A stretch of DNA of 64,000 nt from Diogma glabrata (GCA_963693315.1 OY856186.1:235829135-235893134), one strand, 5' to 3'; shown: positions 49,501 to 58,852, counted from the stretch's first letter. Program-made: numbers and translations. Notes: generated from the letters alone by a model not told the origin.

Positions 49501-52500
49501 TTGATCTTAAAACTATTTTTGATTGGCGTGTTGCCAACAGTGTTGAATTCAATACGTCCAAAAAACACAAGTTTGCAATTTTTCAAGATTGTCAACACCT
49601 AACCCTTTTGATCTGGTGGAGAAAGAGCCCGTGAAACTTCTAGGAGTTGAGGTTGAAAATAATATGAAGTGGAATTCCCACATTTTTAGCCTAGCGAAGA
49701 GCGCTGTTCCAAAATTGGGGTTTTTAGGACGATGTCGTAAGTTTTTCAGTAGCGAACAGCTTCTTTTCATATACAAATCTTTTATACGTTCTTGCATGGA
49801 ATATTGTTCTCACATATGGGGTGGAGCATACTTATGTAGTTTAAAGTATCTTGATTATGTGCAGCGGAGAGCAGTTAAATTAATTGGTAACTCAAATCTT
49901 ACTAATGACCTTGATTCCTTGCAGCATAGAAGAAATGTTGCTGATTTGATGATTTTCTACAAAAATATCGTGGATGAACGGGTTTCTGAGGAGATCAAAT
50001 CGATTTTACCTAAGTCTGCAAACCTATCGCGTCATATCAGAGCATCGGTAGCGACTCCTCCTTTTACGGTTCAAATAATTAGATGTAGAACTGTAGCCTT
50101 CCAGCGTGACTTTTTCAACAGAGTCTCTCATCTCTGGAATTCGTTATCTTCGCGGGTTTTCTCACGATAACTTTGATAACTTTAACCCTCAAAAGTTCAA
50201 AGTCGGCCTTCATAAATTTCTAAAAAAAACTTAATTCTCAATCGATTCTAATCCCTAGTTGGCATGGTATCTTCGGATATTCAGAGACGTTAATTGTTAA
50301 TATCAGTGTTGCAAAACGAAAAAAAAAATCGTAACGTTATGCGTTTCGTTTTTATAACAGTATATTTATTTTTTCGGTACGTTATTTCGTTATGAAACAG
50401 AAAAATATTATATTTTATTATGTTATAACGTTATAATTACGTTATTTTAAAATTAAATGTAATGTTTAACAGATGAGTTTTAAACATTACAATTTAATTT
50501 TAAAATAACGTAACTATAAAATTTGACTCATTTCAAATTCTTTAATTTTAATAACGACACCTTTTATTATTCACTATTGTTATATATAAAAAACAATTTA
50601 AAAAACAATAATTTTAAAATTTTTAAGTATATATATTTTTTATAATTCACACTACTATAGTTTTGATCTCGTGGAGATCATCGACGGGCGTAGATATGTA
50701 ACTGAAGTAATTAAAATTAAAGAATTATACAATGGATTATTCACGTCACTCCGACGAATATTTTGAAATCATTTCATATTAAAAATAATTAATTTTTACA
50801 AAAACTAAGCAATCTTATCAGGAGTTTTCACAAATCTGATAGTTTGTTTATAACTATTAGAGTTGCTTTTAATAGATCTTCAGATTGATTTCTCGGCCAG
50901 CATAAAAATATTCTTTCTTAAAATTATTCAAAACACCTGTGATGCAAAACGGCTACTACAGACTTGAAATTATTCAAAATAAACTTTAAGTTGTACAAAA
51001 TTTTATGCCCGATTTATAGTCGGTAACTTTAACTTAACGTTAACTTAACGTAGAGTACAAAGTATGAAAATGCACTAGAGCATTTATAGTCGTTAACGCA
51101 AACTTAACGTAAAGTTCATTTCATTCTATCTTAAAGATTTTGTTAAGGATTTGTTGACGTTTGGTATAAAAACTGAAGAAAAGTAATATTTAATTGCAAG
51201 TGTCCATAAAAATAAAATTTTATTTTTTAAAAAATGCAAAGGATATAAAAAGAGCGACTTTAAAGCCAAATATTAGCAGAAAATTAATATGAAAATAAAT
51301 TTTTTTATTTTTAAATTTTGTATCAAATGTATGTTTCGAATTTTATTATTTTAAATTTTGATTTTAAAATCAGTTTATTACTTTTAAAGAATTGATTGAT
51401 TTGTAACATTGATTGCAAAACCATAATTAATATCAGATCAAACGTCAATGAATACGTAATTTCTTACCGACTATAAATCAAAATTTTTAGATGTCTTAAG
51501 TTAGGGTTAAGTTAAAGTTAACGTTAAGTTAACGTTACCGACTATAAATCGGGCATTAGAACTACCAAAATCTGTAGTTTAAGCGTCCGCAAAAATTGAT
51601 AAAGAGCAGAAAAGTTGGATTTTATTCAACCGGTTTTTGTGTTTTGATTTTCATATACATAATTATAAAAAAAGTCACCCGAAAAACGAAATAAAATATT
51701 GAGTTATCGTTACGTTTTACGTTATTGTAACGTAGTTTAATTTTTAAAACGTTATGAACGTAATTATTACTAATAACGCTATTTCATTTCGTTATTCCGT
51801 TTTTGCGTTACGTTACGAGTAACGTTTTGCAACACTGGTTAATATATAATTAATTATATTAGAAACAAAAAAAATCATCATAGATGCATAACTCGTTTTT
51901 GATAAAAATGCAAGTTAGCACCTTTTGTGTTTAGCACGGCAGTACAAAACACTACCAGCACAATGTTTTGCTTTATGGAGATCCAATGAGATGCTTGATG
52001 GCATCGTTTTACATAAAATACACTAAAACCCGCCTCATTATGAATCAAAACGTTTGTCTAAATAATTTATAAAACGTTATAAAGCCTTACCTTTATTTCT
52101 CAAACTAGGTGGAATTGTAATACTTAATCCAACGTTTTCCAAACAAACATCAAACGTATTACTTAAATCTGTTATCACTTTAAAGTATTCGTTCACTAGC
52201 ATTGGTTGTGACGTTTGATTCAATTGGGTTGTTAAATGAAATCTGAAATAAGAATTTTATTTAAAATAAATAAATTAAAATTCTATAAATATATCTTACG
52301 TCGGAATTATATAACAAAACCGATTTATTTCAATATTATTTATTAAATCTTCATTTGCATTATGTTGCTTGAAAATTTTACTTTGATTTAATGTTAAACT
52401 TTGTGTTAATACCACATATTGGTAATTTGAGCCCATTTGCATTTCAATTCGTACAATATTTAATTCAACGTTTTCCACAAACTGATATTTTTCAGCGTTA

Positions 52501-54841
52501 AAATACAATTTATAGTATCTGCCCGGTTCTAAGATTATATCCTGATTCAATTCTAATTTATTTACTTCATCATTTTTATCGTCATGCATTGAGTTTTTCG
52601 AAGTAATTTCTTTATATTTTTGAGATGCTATTTTATAATTTGCTTTCGTATCACTTATTAGAACCGAAAAATTCTTTAACTTAAATGGAACATCAGTTTT
52701 TGATCCTATAAATAATTCTAGCTTCACACATTCATCATATTTAATTTGTGATTTTTCAAAAGTTAATTTACATTCAAATAATGTACTAATTTTATCTAAA
52801 TCTAATTGTATCGGAGTTTTAAAACCGTTTAAAACATTTTCCCAATTTAATTTTAGTTCCGGTGTTATTTGTGATTGGGAAACAGGTGGTACATTTTGAA
52901 AAACTTTCCATACATTTTCTAATATTATTATACGTTCGTTTAATGGAATATTTATTTTTAAGGACATTGACTCAATACTGCATGTTATGAAATCAGCTAC
53001 AGATGCCGAAAGATAAGCTGAACGAAGAGTTTTTAATAAAACTTCAGTGAAAATATTATACCACTTATCTATCCGATAATCTGAAAGCATTACAGAATAA
53101 AGCCTGAAACAAATTATACAATTATAAAAAGAACAAAAACTAGCAAAACACTTTTACGTTAACGCTTTTGAATGATCTCCACTTTTTAAATATTCATCAG
53201 CCATATCTATTGCAAGTTTTTTACGAAATCGCAAACATTTATTGGCTTTATATTGAGCCATAGCTTGTCCCATTAATGTAATAATAGCACTTGAATGATT
53301 AAATGACTTTTCATTTTCTTGAACCTGTGATATAATTTGTTGTTCTGTTATGGGTTCTGTGGTTTTTGCACCTCGAACTCCAAAGAAATCACTATATAAA
53401 AGACCAGCAGATGCAGGTGGTACAGGTTCGGTGGGTGATAATGAAAGTGCTGAAACAAACATTTTTAAGACATTAATTTATTTAAAAAAAATTTAATTTA
53501 CAAATCTCTCACCACAACATTCTAAAAATGCTTCTTTTCTTTTTCCAATGTAGTCAGCTGCTTTTTGATAGTATATCCCAGGATGTTGAGTTTGAGATGC
53601 TGCTAAACCATTTTTAATAGCTTCACAAAATATTTCAGCAAAAGCATTATGTCTAATATACAAAAAAACATCAACATGAATCTCAAATATTGAAATGAAA
53701 TTAAAATTCTTACTGCACACTCAACCAAGCAAAATGTTCAAAACTTAATTCCTTAAATCCAACTCGATGTTTATATTTATCAATATGAATTTTAAATTGT
53801 GTTATACTATCTTTTGGTAAATTTGATTTAAACATAAGTTTACATATTTTAAAATTTAGAAAACCTGAAATAACTTTAATTTCTAGACAATTTGTATCAA
53901 CAATTCGAATATCTTCTAAAGTCTGATACGCTAAGGAATAATGTCTGAAAATAATAAAAAATTAAATTTAAATTTCAATAATTATAAATTCTTTAAGCAT
54001 ACTTTAATGCATTACTAAAATCCATTCTCATTTCTGATATAAATCCTAATTTAAATAAATGTCTTATCTTTAGATTTTGATGAGAATCTGTAAGTTGATC
54101 ACGATGCAGTCGAACTTGTCTCGCCATCTGTGCATAGTACGATTGTGCAAGTTCTAAAAATGCTGATTCCAAACGTGACGTATAACCAATAAGATGATCA
54201 TTGTACGGTAAAACAAATAACATTTTTGCATTAATATCACATTTACTTGTAAGATTGGCCGCACGTTCCAATGCCAATGAATCTTCACCAGCTGGGAATG
54301 AAACAGATTTTTGTAGTAGTATTACAACGATTCTAGTATTTCGACCTTGTAACGAATTTTTAAGTGATTGAACTAAGGAGGCACATTGTATTTGTTTTTC
54401 AGTCCACTGTGGATCATTCCATTCAATTTCTTGGAATAGAACCACAACTGATGGCAGAACATGTAAATGTTTTAACATCCAATTTCTTTTTAAAACTCCT
54501 CTTGGATGATACCATTCGTACGACTGACGTTTTGGTTTTAATATCGGAAAATCATAAGTGGGTGGTAGGAGTTTAAACTGTATAGATAATCTAAAAATAA
54601 AAATTGACAGATCATGATTTATTGAGGTTATAGCCATCTAAATATTTTTTTATAAACAAATTCGAAGTTTGCTAAAAAATAAATAGTTAAATTTATACCT
54701 ATCTGATTTTCGATTATTATTAAATGCATCCCATATTGTTTTATGAACTGAATTTTTATTTATATCTAAGCCACATAATCCAATCAAAGGTTGTGGTGTT
54801 GCGATTAATTCAGAAGGCAAAACACTTGCATCCATATACAT
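34472..54841 (-). CDS. TRAPPC11: TRAPPC11 (gryzun / foie gras), TRAPP complex subunit, 11 coding exons
   Basis: Coding exons in transcript order: 54841-54699, 54590-54003, 53944-53714, 53652-53513, 53449-53158, 53103-52300, 52242-52091, 37997-36738, 35118-34952, 34891-34694, 34504-34472. All have GT/AG ends and matching phases, for 1335 codons. The N-terminus (LIGLCGLDINKNSVHKTIWD), PKRQSYEWYHPRGVLK, SLQGRNTRIVVILLQKS and the foie-gras region (about 245-510; FEHFAWLSVQ, TQHPGIYYQKAADY) match the family, as does the C-terminal Gryzun region (SFMFAGHKQ, WQQLPEL). In the family it belongs to TRAPPIII, acting in ER-to-Golgi transport, autophagy and N-glycosylation. Residues about 1010-1150 are an Asn/Ser-rich insertion absent from the vertebrate protein. 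The last, 33-nt exon is the least certain; without it translation would run from exon 10 to a stop at 34601. Confidence 0.93.
34694..34891 (-). CDS. TRAPPC11: TRAPPC11 coding exon 10
   Basis: 198 nt, phase 0 at both ends. VNISLYSHSDYVISFNLYPL, KLGWQQLPELVLEY and RWMPKYVFIH correspond to the conserved TRAPPC11 C-terminal beta-sandwich. Donor GTAAGT at 34693. Confidence 0.85.
34952..35118 (-). CDS. TRAPPC11: TRAPPC11 coding exon 9
   Basis: 167 nt; TTTACAG acceptor. It encodes VIEPVLNLYCYFDEKMYVRT, ILKNPTSRLLYLHACLNNSD and SFMFAGHKQ, the last matching a family-conserved F-M-F-x-G-x-K-Q segment. Splicing from exon 8 keeps the frame. Confidence 0.85.
35533..35840 (-). pseudogene. Possible copia-type RNase H remnant in TRAPPC11 intron 8
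   Basis: The minus-strand translation includes QSTEYTVQIVWLRRLTDF, which resembles the STEAEY...WLRRL block of Ty1/copia RNase H, and WPTKLQT further on. The rest is too decayed to confirm. Intron 8 (35119-36737) shows no other coding sequence except a 36-nt frame-preserving segment near 35911-35946 that could be a chance splice-site pair. Confidence 0.25.
36051..36095. repeat. Short hairpin in TRAPPC11 intron 8
   Basis: TTCAACAACAACAAATAC pairs with GTATTTGTTGTTGAA across a loop of about 12 bases, leaving one unpaired triplet. It could be a remnant of a foldback element. Confidence 0.6.
36738..37997 (-). CDS. TRAPPC11: TRAPPC11 coding exon 8 (largest, Asn-rich)
   Basis: 1260 nt between a TTTCAG acceptor and a GTAAGTG donor. 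It starts VFLTTDITSKVQKLLSHIEI, contains VIISCVEEFQLTGKFYTLSR and FGVYCIKWRRSGS, and holds a long Asn/Ser-rich region between them. The conserved portions flank the low-complexity insert, so the exon is coding throughout. Confidence 0.88.
38793..38843 (-). mobile_element. Family-1 LINE 3'-UTR scrap
   Basis: The reverse complement of AATAAAATGTGTTGTGTA and AATATGTGTCACA matches the 3' UTR of the 16.4-kb element, with an interrupted poly(A). An extremely truncated insertion of about 50 bp. Confidence 0.65.
39369..40325 (+). pseudogene. Decayed jockey-like LINE RT fragment (family 6)
   Basis: Blocks in order: SKAFDSLALG-like near 39375, a PRGSVLSPT block near 39530-39555, a LLGTNINHKLKWHDHILSVA block near 39690-39755, then IYIRPILEFDSHLW-like, and the end block YNKSFLSRSVYWWNQLPKNV (40160-40220). 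The catalytic FADD is deleted: TNPIYS passes directly into later sequence. It is distinct in sequence from families 1 and 2. Confidence 0.7.
40450..40650 (+). pseudogene. RTE LINE C-terminal scrap
   Basis: TYDSHLFVFEREMFRYIFDV followed by TTRYSFDVRHLLKDE corresponds to NDESHLSVFESKILCYIFGP...RYNFEIRDLL of the RTE copy at 25.55-25.69 kb. A short relic. Confidence 0.5.
40651..41196. other. TRAPPC11 intron 7, unassigned
   Basis: No coding similarity or paired repeats recognised. Confidence 0.4.
41197..42344 (-). mobile_element. Family-1 LINE, 5'-truncated copy in TRAPPC11 intron 7
   Basis: On the minus strand it starts within RT (DQVWHANLINKLVAYGFHPN), keeps FADDSTLHKS, loses about a dozen bases right after it, and ends with the family-1 UTR and an 11-base tail (41197-41207). 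Same strand as TRAPPC11. One frame (41344-41685) covers the C-terminal region; frameshifts elsewhere. Confidence 0.85.
42345..43532. other. TRAPPC11 intron 7, unassigned
   Basis: No convincing coding or repeat structure was seen; the 68-codon frame at 43369-43575 is hydrophobic, AT-driven and without similarity. Confidence 0.4.
43533..44052. mobile_element. Foldback element (about 520 bp)
   Basis: The left half (GACAAACGACTTAACAAGAG, then CCACATACCACTGCAATAGG) is repeated inverted and diverged in the right half (reverse complement GCATACGAGTTGACGTGAGA, then TCACATACCAATAGCAATAG). Arms are about 180-200 bp with a short middle. A single-arm relative is at 14978-15255. No target duplication resolved. 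Confidence 0.65.
45080..46151. mobile_element. TIR element, about 1.07 kb
   Basis: AATAGTACATTATA at 45080-45093 and its perfect reverse complement at 46138-46151 bound a non-coding interval rich in scattered CCTCGGT / ACCGAG words (45118, 45198, 45488, 46045, 46132), a kind of subterminal repeat. Target duplication not resolved. Confidence 0.55.
48690..49370. mobile_element. Unclassified 0.68-kb insertion separating RT blocks
   Basis: RT similarity stops at YNNDLLVL (about 48690) and resumes at STINPIHSFADD (about 49372). The insert is non-coding, starts near TGTAGTAAAACCAAT and ends ATTGGCACTACA, giving a short imperfect inverted end. GGCACTAC also occurs at 49323, close to the right end. 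Class and duplication unresolved. Confidence 0.55.
50304..51837. mobile_element. hAT-like non-autonomous element, 1534 bp, 8-bp TSD
   Basis: Perfect 15-bp terminal inverted repeats CAGTGTTGCAAAACG are flanked by GTTAATAT on both sides (50296-50303 and 51838-51845). The 8-bp duplication and CAGTG start are classical hAT characters. Subterminal regions are dense in ACGTTA/TAACGT words (50320-50460 and 51700-51825), as expected of transposase-binding motifs. No transposase. A PIF/Harbinger-like element sits inside it at 51006-51555. Confidence 0.92.
51006..51555. mobile_element. PIF/Harbinger-like MITE, 550 bp, TSD TTA, nested in the hAT element
   Basis: The ends TGCCCGATTTATAGTCGGTA and the exact reverse complement at the right are followed inward by AACTTAACG repeats. 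TTA flanks both sides (51003-51005 and 51556-51558). The 3-bp TWA duplication supports PIF/Harbinger. No coding region. Confidence 0.87.
52091..52242 (-). CDS. TRAPPC11: TRAPPC11 coding exon 7
   Basis: 152 nt; encodes FHLTTQLNQTSQPMLVNEYF, KVITDLSNTFDVCLENVGLS and ITIPPSLRNK. Its donor GTAAGG (52090) opens the 14,093-bp intron 7, spliced to exon 8 with the phase kept (G + TC). Confidence 0.85.
52300..53103 (-). CDS. TRAPPC11: TRAPPC11 coding exon 6
   Basis: 804 nt. LYSVMLSDYRIDKWYNIFTE, LLKTLRSAYLSASVADFITC and later NQDIILEPGRYYKLYFNAEK match the middle of the family (end of foie-gras region and following beta-rich part). Flanked by introns of 54 and 57 bp. Confidence 0.9.
53158..53449 (-). 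CDS. TRAPPC11: TRAPPC11 coding exon 5
   Basis: 292 nt; ALSLSPTEPVPPASAGLLYS, DFFGVRGAK and AIITLMGQAMAQYKANKCLR belong to the foie-gras domain. Confidence 0.9.
53513..53652 (-). CDS. TRAPPC11: TRAPPC11 coding exon 4
   Basis: 140 nt; NAFAEIFCEAIKNGLAASQT followed by QHPGIYYQKAADYIGKRKEA is the most conserved helix pair of the foie-gras domain. Confidence 0.9.
53714..53944 (-). CDS. TRAPPC11: TRAPPC11 coding exon 3
   Basis: 231 nt with TTTCAG acceptor and GTAAG donor; encodes HYSLAYQTLEDIRIVDTNCL, EIKVISGFLNFKICKLMF and KELSFEHFAWLSVQ. Confidence 0.9.
54003..54590 (-). CDS. TRAPPC11: TRAPPC11 coding exon 2
   Basis: 588 nt; LSIQFKLLPPTYDFP, PKRQSYEWYHPRGVLKRNWM, EIEWNDPQWTEKQIQCASLV, SLQGRNTRIVVILLQKS and MLFVLPYNDHLIGYTSRLES follow the family N-terminal part closely. 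Confidence 0.93.
54699..54841 (-). CDS. TRAPPC11: TRAPPC11 coding exon 1
   Basis: ATG at 54841, with a second ATG two codons later; encodes LIATPQPLIGLCGLDINKNS and VHKTIWDAFNNNRKSDR. The donor is GTATAA at 54698. Confidence 0.9.
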
Positions 54842-55148
54842 TTTGAAATTATTTTCTTGTTGTAGTACACTATATATCAGTAAAATTTAGAAAAAAACAT
54901 ATTTATTTTAAAATTAGTAGATATTACAGAAAATATTATCCAAAATAATGGAATCAGCTGAGAGAAATGTCAAATTAATGTTTAAAAATGGCGTTTTAAT
55001 TTTTCTCTCTTCAAGAATTGCTCAATTATTTGTGCTTTCGTATGATTTTGCGCAACTTTTTTTATTGTGTATAAAAATAAATAAAATGTAAACATTTAGG
55101 AAATAAAGTAGTGGGCTCGTTGGTAAAATGAAATTTTATATTATTTAT
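54842..55148 (-). promoter_or_regulatory. TRAPPC11 upstream/promoter interval
   Basis: About 307 bp between the start codon and the TTA duplication of a Harbinger-like element. It must contain the 5' UTR and proximal promoter; no core motif was identified with confidence. Confidence 0.45.
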
Positions 55149-56704
55149 TTAGGCCGTGTGTCAATACAGCTAAATCTAATTTTTGGAAGTCTTGCTGTGT
55201 GCGAACTGACGAAATAATGACAGAACACAATTTTTGGTGAAGGTGAAATTTGTAAAAACAAAATTTTGACATAAGGTGAAAAACTTCGTAATATTTATGT
55301 TTGCTGTTAATAAATATATATAACATATATACTAATATAAATATTACTTTGGCACTTAAAAAAACTTCTGTAATAAATTGTTGTTCCTCCTGAAATAATT
55401 TGATGATGCTAAATAGCTATACCAAATTTTGACGTTTCGTTATGGTGAATATAAATTCCAAAAAACAATTTTGACAGTTAATATTTGTCATCTGTCATTA
55501 TTGTCATCTGTCATTTCGCACACAGCATCTAAAACTAATTTTTGACGTTTATATTCACCACAAAAAATTAAAAAATTAGCCTGCCTTAGACCTAGGCTTG
55601 CCACCTATACGTTTTTGGAGCGTATAATACGTTTTTTTATCAAAAATATTTGTGAATACGCTATACGTACGTTTTTTGAAAATATTCAAAAATATACGCT
55701 TTTTTGGTTATAAATAGTTAAATTCAGTTTCATTTTCATAAATAAGTATCCTAAATGAAGTTTTTCCCTTATTAACTGTAATGAATTGCAGAGAAAAGTG
55801 AACTGAATATTTAAAAAATCAACACAAACGCACTTGAATGACTTAAAATTTGCAAATTTGTGTTTCAGGCCAGGTAATAATTTTAATTGTTTTGTTGAAC
55901 GCATTTTTAGCGTGATGGGAAATATATGGACTAACAAATCAAAAGGCTTCATACCGATATGGTGAAATCAGAATTATTTAAGCATTTCAATTACAGATGA
56001 GTTGCACTGAATTTGCAAATTTTATAAAGAAAAACGATAAATCTAACAAAAAATTGATCGAAGCAGCAAAATCTAACAAAAAGTATAAAATTAAAGCTTC
56101 AGATTAAATATTTGGTTCATTCCTACACCATTTGGTTACTATTTATAAAATTTTTAACTATGTTATTATATGTTATTTAGTCAATTAAAGTAAGACATTG
56201 TTTTAATATATGTATTTTGTTTATATTAATATCTATATTAATATTTTTGTTTATATTATATTAATATCGTTTTACTTCGGTCTGAAAAGTATTGCATTCA
56301 TAAGCCAAAAGTGAAATTCTTACCCCCACTTTTTTGGCATTTCTCGACGTTTTAGGACCTACTGATTCTAAAAAAGCAAAAAAAAAATATATGTCTGTCT
56401 GTCGGCCGGCCATCACAACTTACGAAATCTAGAAAACCGCATGACAGATTTCAAAATTTTTTTTTCTAAAAATAGGTTTACTCACGTTACTCACGTTTAC
56501 GCCGAAAAGACGATGTGTTCGACAACTGTACCGGAAGTGTGTCAAAAAAATCATCAAGTGTGTCAAATCAAGGAAATTTGCAATTTTTTGCTTAAAAAAC
56601 TTTCATTTTAAGTGATTACGAGTATAGGAACATTGAATTTGGAGAAATCTTGATTGTCGGGATTAGTAAGTGAGACCAAAATCTAAATTATTGCATTATA
56701 AGTT

Positions 56705-57140
56705 TGTCAAAAAAAGATTGTTGTCAGAAGAAAGATTTTTATTTATTTTTTTACCCAATTTTTTCTAAAAAAATAAAATTGATTATTTGTATGATGTGAA
56801 CTTTTATTATTATTATTGAGAATTATGGCATTATGTATAAGTTGTCAAAAAAATGTTGTCAAGTGTGTCAAAAGAAAGATTTTTATTTATTTTATTACCC
56901 AATTTTTTGGAAAAATAAAATTAATTATTTGTACGACATGAAATTTTATTATTATTATTGAGAATTATAAGTTAGTCAAAAAATAATGTCAAACGTGTCA
57001 AAAGAAAGATTTTCATTTATTTTTTTAGGCAAAAATAAAATTAGTTATTTGTATGAAATGAAATGTATAATGAACATGAAATTATTATTTAGAATTTTAT
57101 TGCATTATAAGTTTTTCAAAAAAATATTGTCAAGTATGTC
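56705..57140. repeat. Tandem array, about 115-140-bp unit
   Basis: Successive units share AAGAAAGATTTT(T/C)ATTTATT, ACCCAATTTTTT, an ATAAAATT(G/A)ATTATTTGTA stretch and the closing GTCAA(A/G)(C/T)GTGTCAAA. About three and a half diverged copies. Confidence 0.7.
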
Positions 57141-57179
57141 AAAAATTTAGAAAAATTTTTTAAAAAAAACTTTAGCTGT

Positions 57180-57800
57180 TTGCTTACGTAAATATAATTG
57201 AAAATGGAAATTTTTGAATTTGTGATAGTTTTTGAAATATTTTTAGAATTTTGAAAAGTTTTAATTTTTGATTTTGTAAGAATTTATTTTTAGAATTTTG
57301 AAAAATTTTAAATTTTTGATTTTATTATAATTTTTATAATTTTGGAAAAATTTTCAATTTTTGATATTGTTATAATTTTTGCAATATATTTAGAATTTTG
57401 GAAAAAGTTTGAATTTTTGGATTTTTAAGAATTTTTGGAATATTATTAGAGTTTAGAAAAAGTTTAAATATTTGATTTTATTCTAATTTTTGGAAGATTT
57501 TTAGAATTTTGAAAAAAAAATTTTGTATTTTATATATATTTTTAGAATTTTGAAAAAAGTTTCAATTTTTGATTTTGTAAGAATTTTTGGAATATTTTTA
57601 GAATTTTGAAAAATTTTAAATTTTTTATTTTATTATAATTTTTATAATTTTGGAAAAAGCTATAATTTTTGATATTGTTATAATTTATGCAATATTTTTA
57701 GAGTTTTTGAAAAATTTTTAGGATTTTGTTGAAAAAAGTTTGAATTTTTGATTTTATTTAATTTTTACAATATTATTGGAATCTTGAAAGAAATATGAAT
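57180..57800. repeat. Minisatellite, about 56-bp unit, about 11 copies
   Basis: The repeated core is AGAATTTTGAAAAA then AATTTTTGATTTTGT or ATTTTATT and AATTTTTGGAATATTTTT, with frequent substitutions. Entirely A+T-rich and non-coding. Confidence 0.75.
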
Positions 57801-58680
57801 TTTTGATTGTGAAATATTTTCTTGAAACGCTAAATGGAGAGGTTTTTGAGTAGTTTGCTGATTGTATAATCTTTTCACTAAATTATGTTAATTTATGATC
57901 TGTTATAATTTTCCGACAACATATTGATGTTTCGTGTTAGTTTTGTAATACACATCTAAACAGAGATAAAAAATACTAAAGTACATGTATTTTCAACAAA
58001 AGTAACAAAAAGTTATGTTTGATATATGTACATCGCTTCCCAAAACTAAAAACCATGTCCTCATAAAAGTTTTTTGCCGAAAACTATATCAAAATTATTA
58101 ACCCAGACCGAAGCCTTGATATCTCAGAGCTGTGAGATTTCAGCCCCTCCATATTTTTCCAATTAACTTATAAAATAAATAAAATATATGAGTAAAAAAA
58201 TTCTTTTAATTATTTCATTTCAAAATATATATGTATACGCTTTTGGAAAAATTCAAAGGTGGTAAGCCTACTTAGACCTAGTATAAATTTTGACAAGGGA
58301 ATCTAAAATAGAAAAGAAACAAAAATGATTTTATTTTGTTTACTTTATTGTAAATCAGTTTATTGTTTTGAATAAATGGAACAAATATATTGGAATATAT
58401 TGGAATATATTGGAAAATACATTTTATTTAATTTGTTCATTTTAATTTCGAATTCAATTTGTTAAAAGCAAAGACAATTATTTCGATATGTCACTATTTA
58501 GATTTAGCCAATTGACACAACAAACTTTGATAATAAATTCAACATAGGCTAATTTTTTTCTACCTTATGGTAAGAAAATTTAGTTTAAGATTTAGCTGTA
58601 TTGACACGGGGCCTTAATTGTGTTGTGTTTTATTTATTTTTACTTTCTTAAATTATTATTGTGAATTGTGATACACATAT

Positions 58681-58852
58681 ACTAAGTTTACACCAGGATC
58701 TAATAGGTAAATACTATACTTATTAGGTCGACTATGGTCGATGTAAACAGTTATCAAAAAAGTACGTACCAAATATTTGGTAGGATGATTTGCTACGTAT
58801 CAAATTAGGTGCGTAGCAAATAGGTATTATTTTTATGGTGTGAACACTTAAT
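58681..58852. mobile_element. Short MITE copy, related to 62690-63182
   Basis: It is nearly identical to 62690-62864, starting CTAAGTTTACACCAGGATCT after a TA and ending GGTGTGAACACTTA. The end is a weak inverted match to the start, so it may be an independent 172-bp element. Confidence 0.7.

Larger units (their letters stand above)
46713..51874 (+). mobile_element. Family-2 jockey-like LINE with two insertions
   Basis: The endonuclease frame 46713-47177 (INFTNIRGLN, LFGLYRSPNSPDN, LFGDFNVHNKE then a stop) is followed by the linker (47611-47814) and RT (47783-48640: NTNKASGPDHIPPIILKTFA, SKVFEKYI, ERQYGFRKGRAT, VNVDGISSDVFSTNAGVP then a stop). An approximately 680-bp insertion follows (48690-49370), then NPIHSFADDSTLH (49381-49420). 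The C-terminal region is in frame 49589-50170. The 3' UTR is interrupted at 50304 by a hAT-like element and ends after it in an A run at 51867-51874. Several internal stops. Antisense to TRAPPC11. Confidence 0.8.
44554..51943. mobile_element. Split TIR element whose interior received a LINE
   Basis: The left end ACTGCCGTGCAAAGCACAGA (44554) and the reverse complement of the right end ACTGCCGTGCTAAACACAAA (51943) agree over about 45 bases with few mismatches. The 7.4 kb between them is mostly a younger LINE and its own insertions, so the original element would be the left 2.1 kb plus the last 70 bases. Class undetermined. Confidence 0.5.
55593..58270. mobile_element. hAT-like element, 2678 bp, 8-bp TSD, carrying tandem arrays
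   Basis: TAGGCTTGCCACCT at the left and AGGTGGTAAGCCTA at the right are inverted repeats with one mismatch. CTTAGACC flanks both (55585-55592 and 58271-58278). TACGC / GCGTA subterminal words lie inside both ends. No transposase frame; the interior holds two tandem arrays (56705-57140 and 57180-57800). Confidence 0.85.
55152..58613. mobile_element. PIF/Harbinger-like element (TSD TTA) containing a hAT-like element
   Basis: The left end GGCCGTGTGTCAATACAGCT and the reverse complement of the right end GGCCCCGTGTCAATACAGCT match at 18 of 20. TTA flanks both ends (55149-55151 and 58614-58616). GGCC starts and a TWA duplication fit PIF/Harbinger. Without the inserted element at 55593-58270 it is about 776 bp and non-coding, with an inner inverted pair (GCTGTGTGCGAA near 55193 and its complement near 55515). 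Confidence 0.82.
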
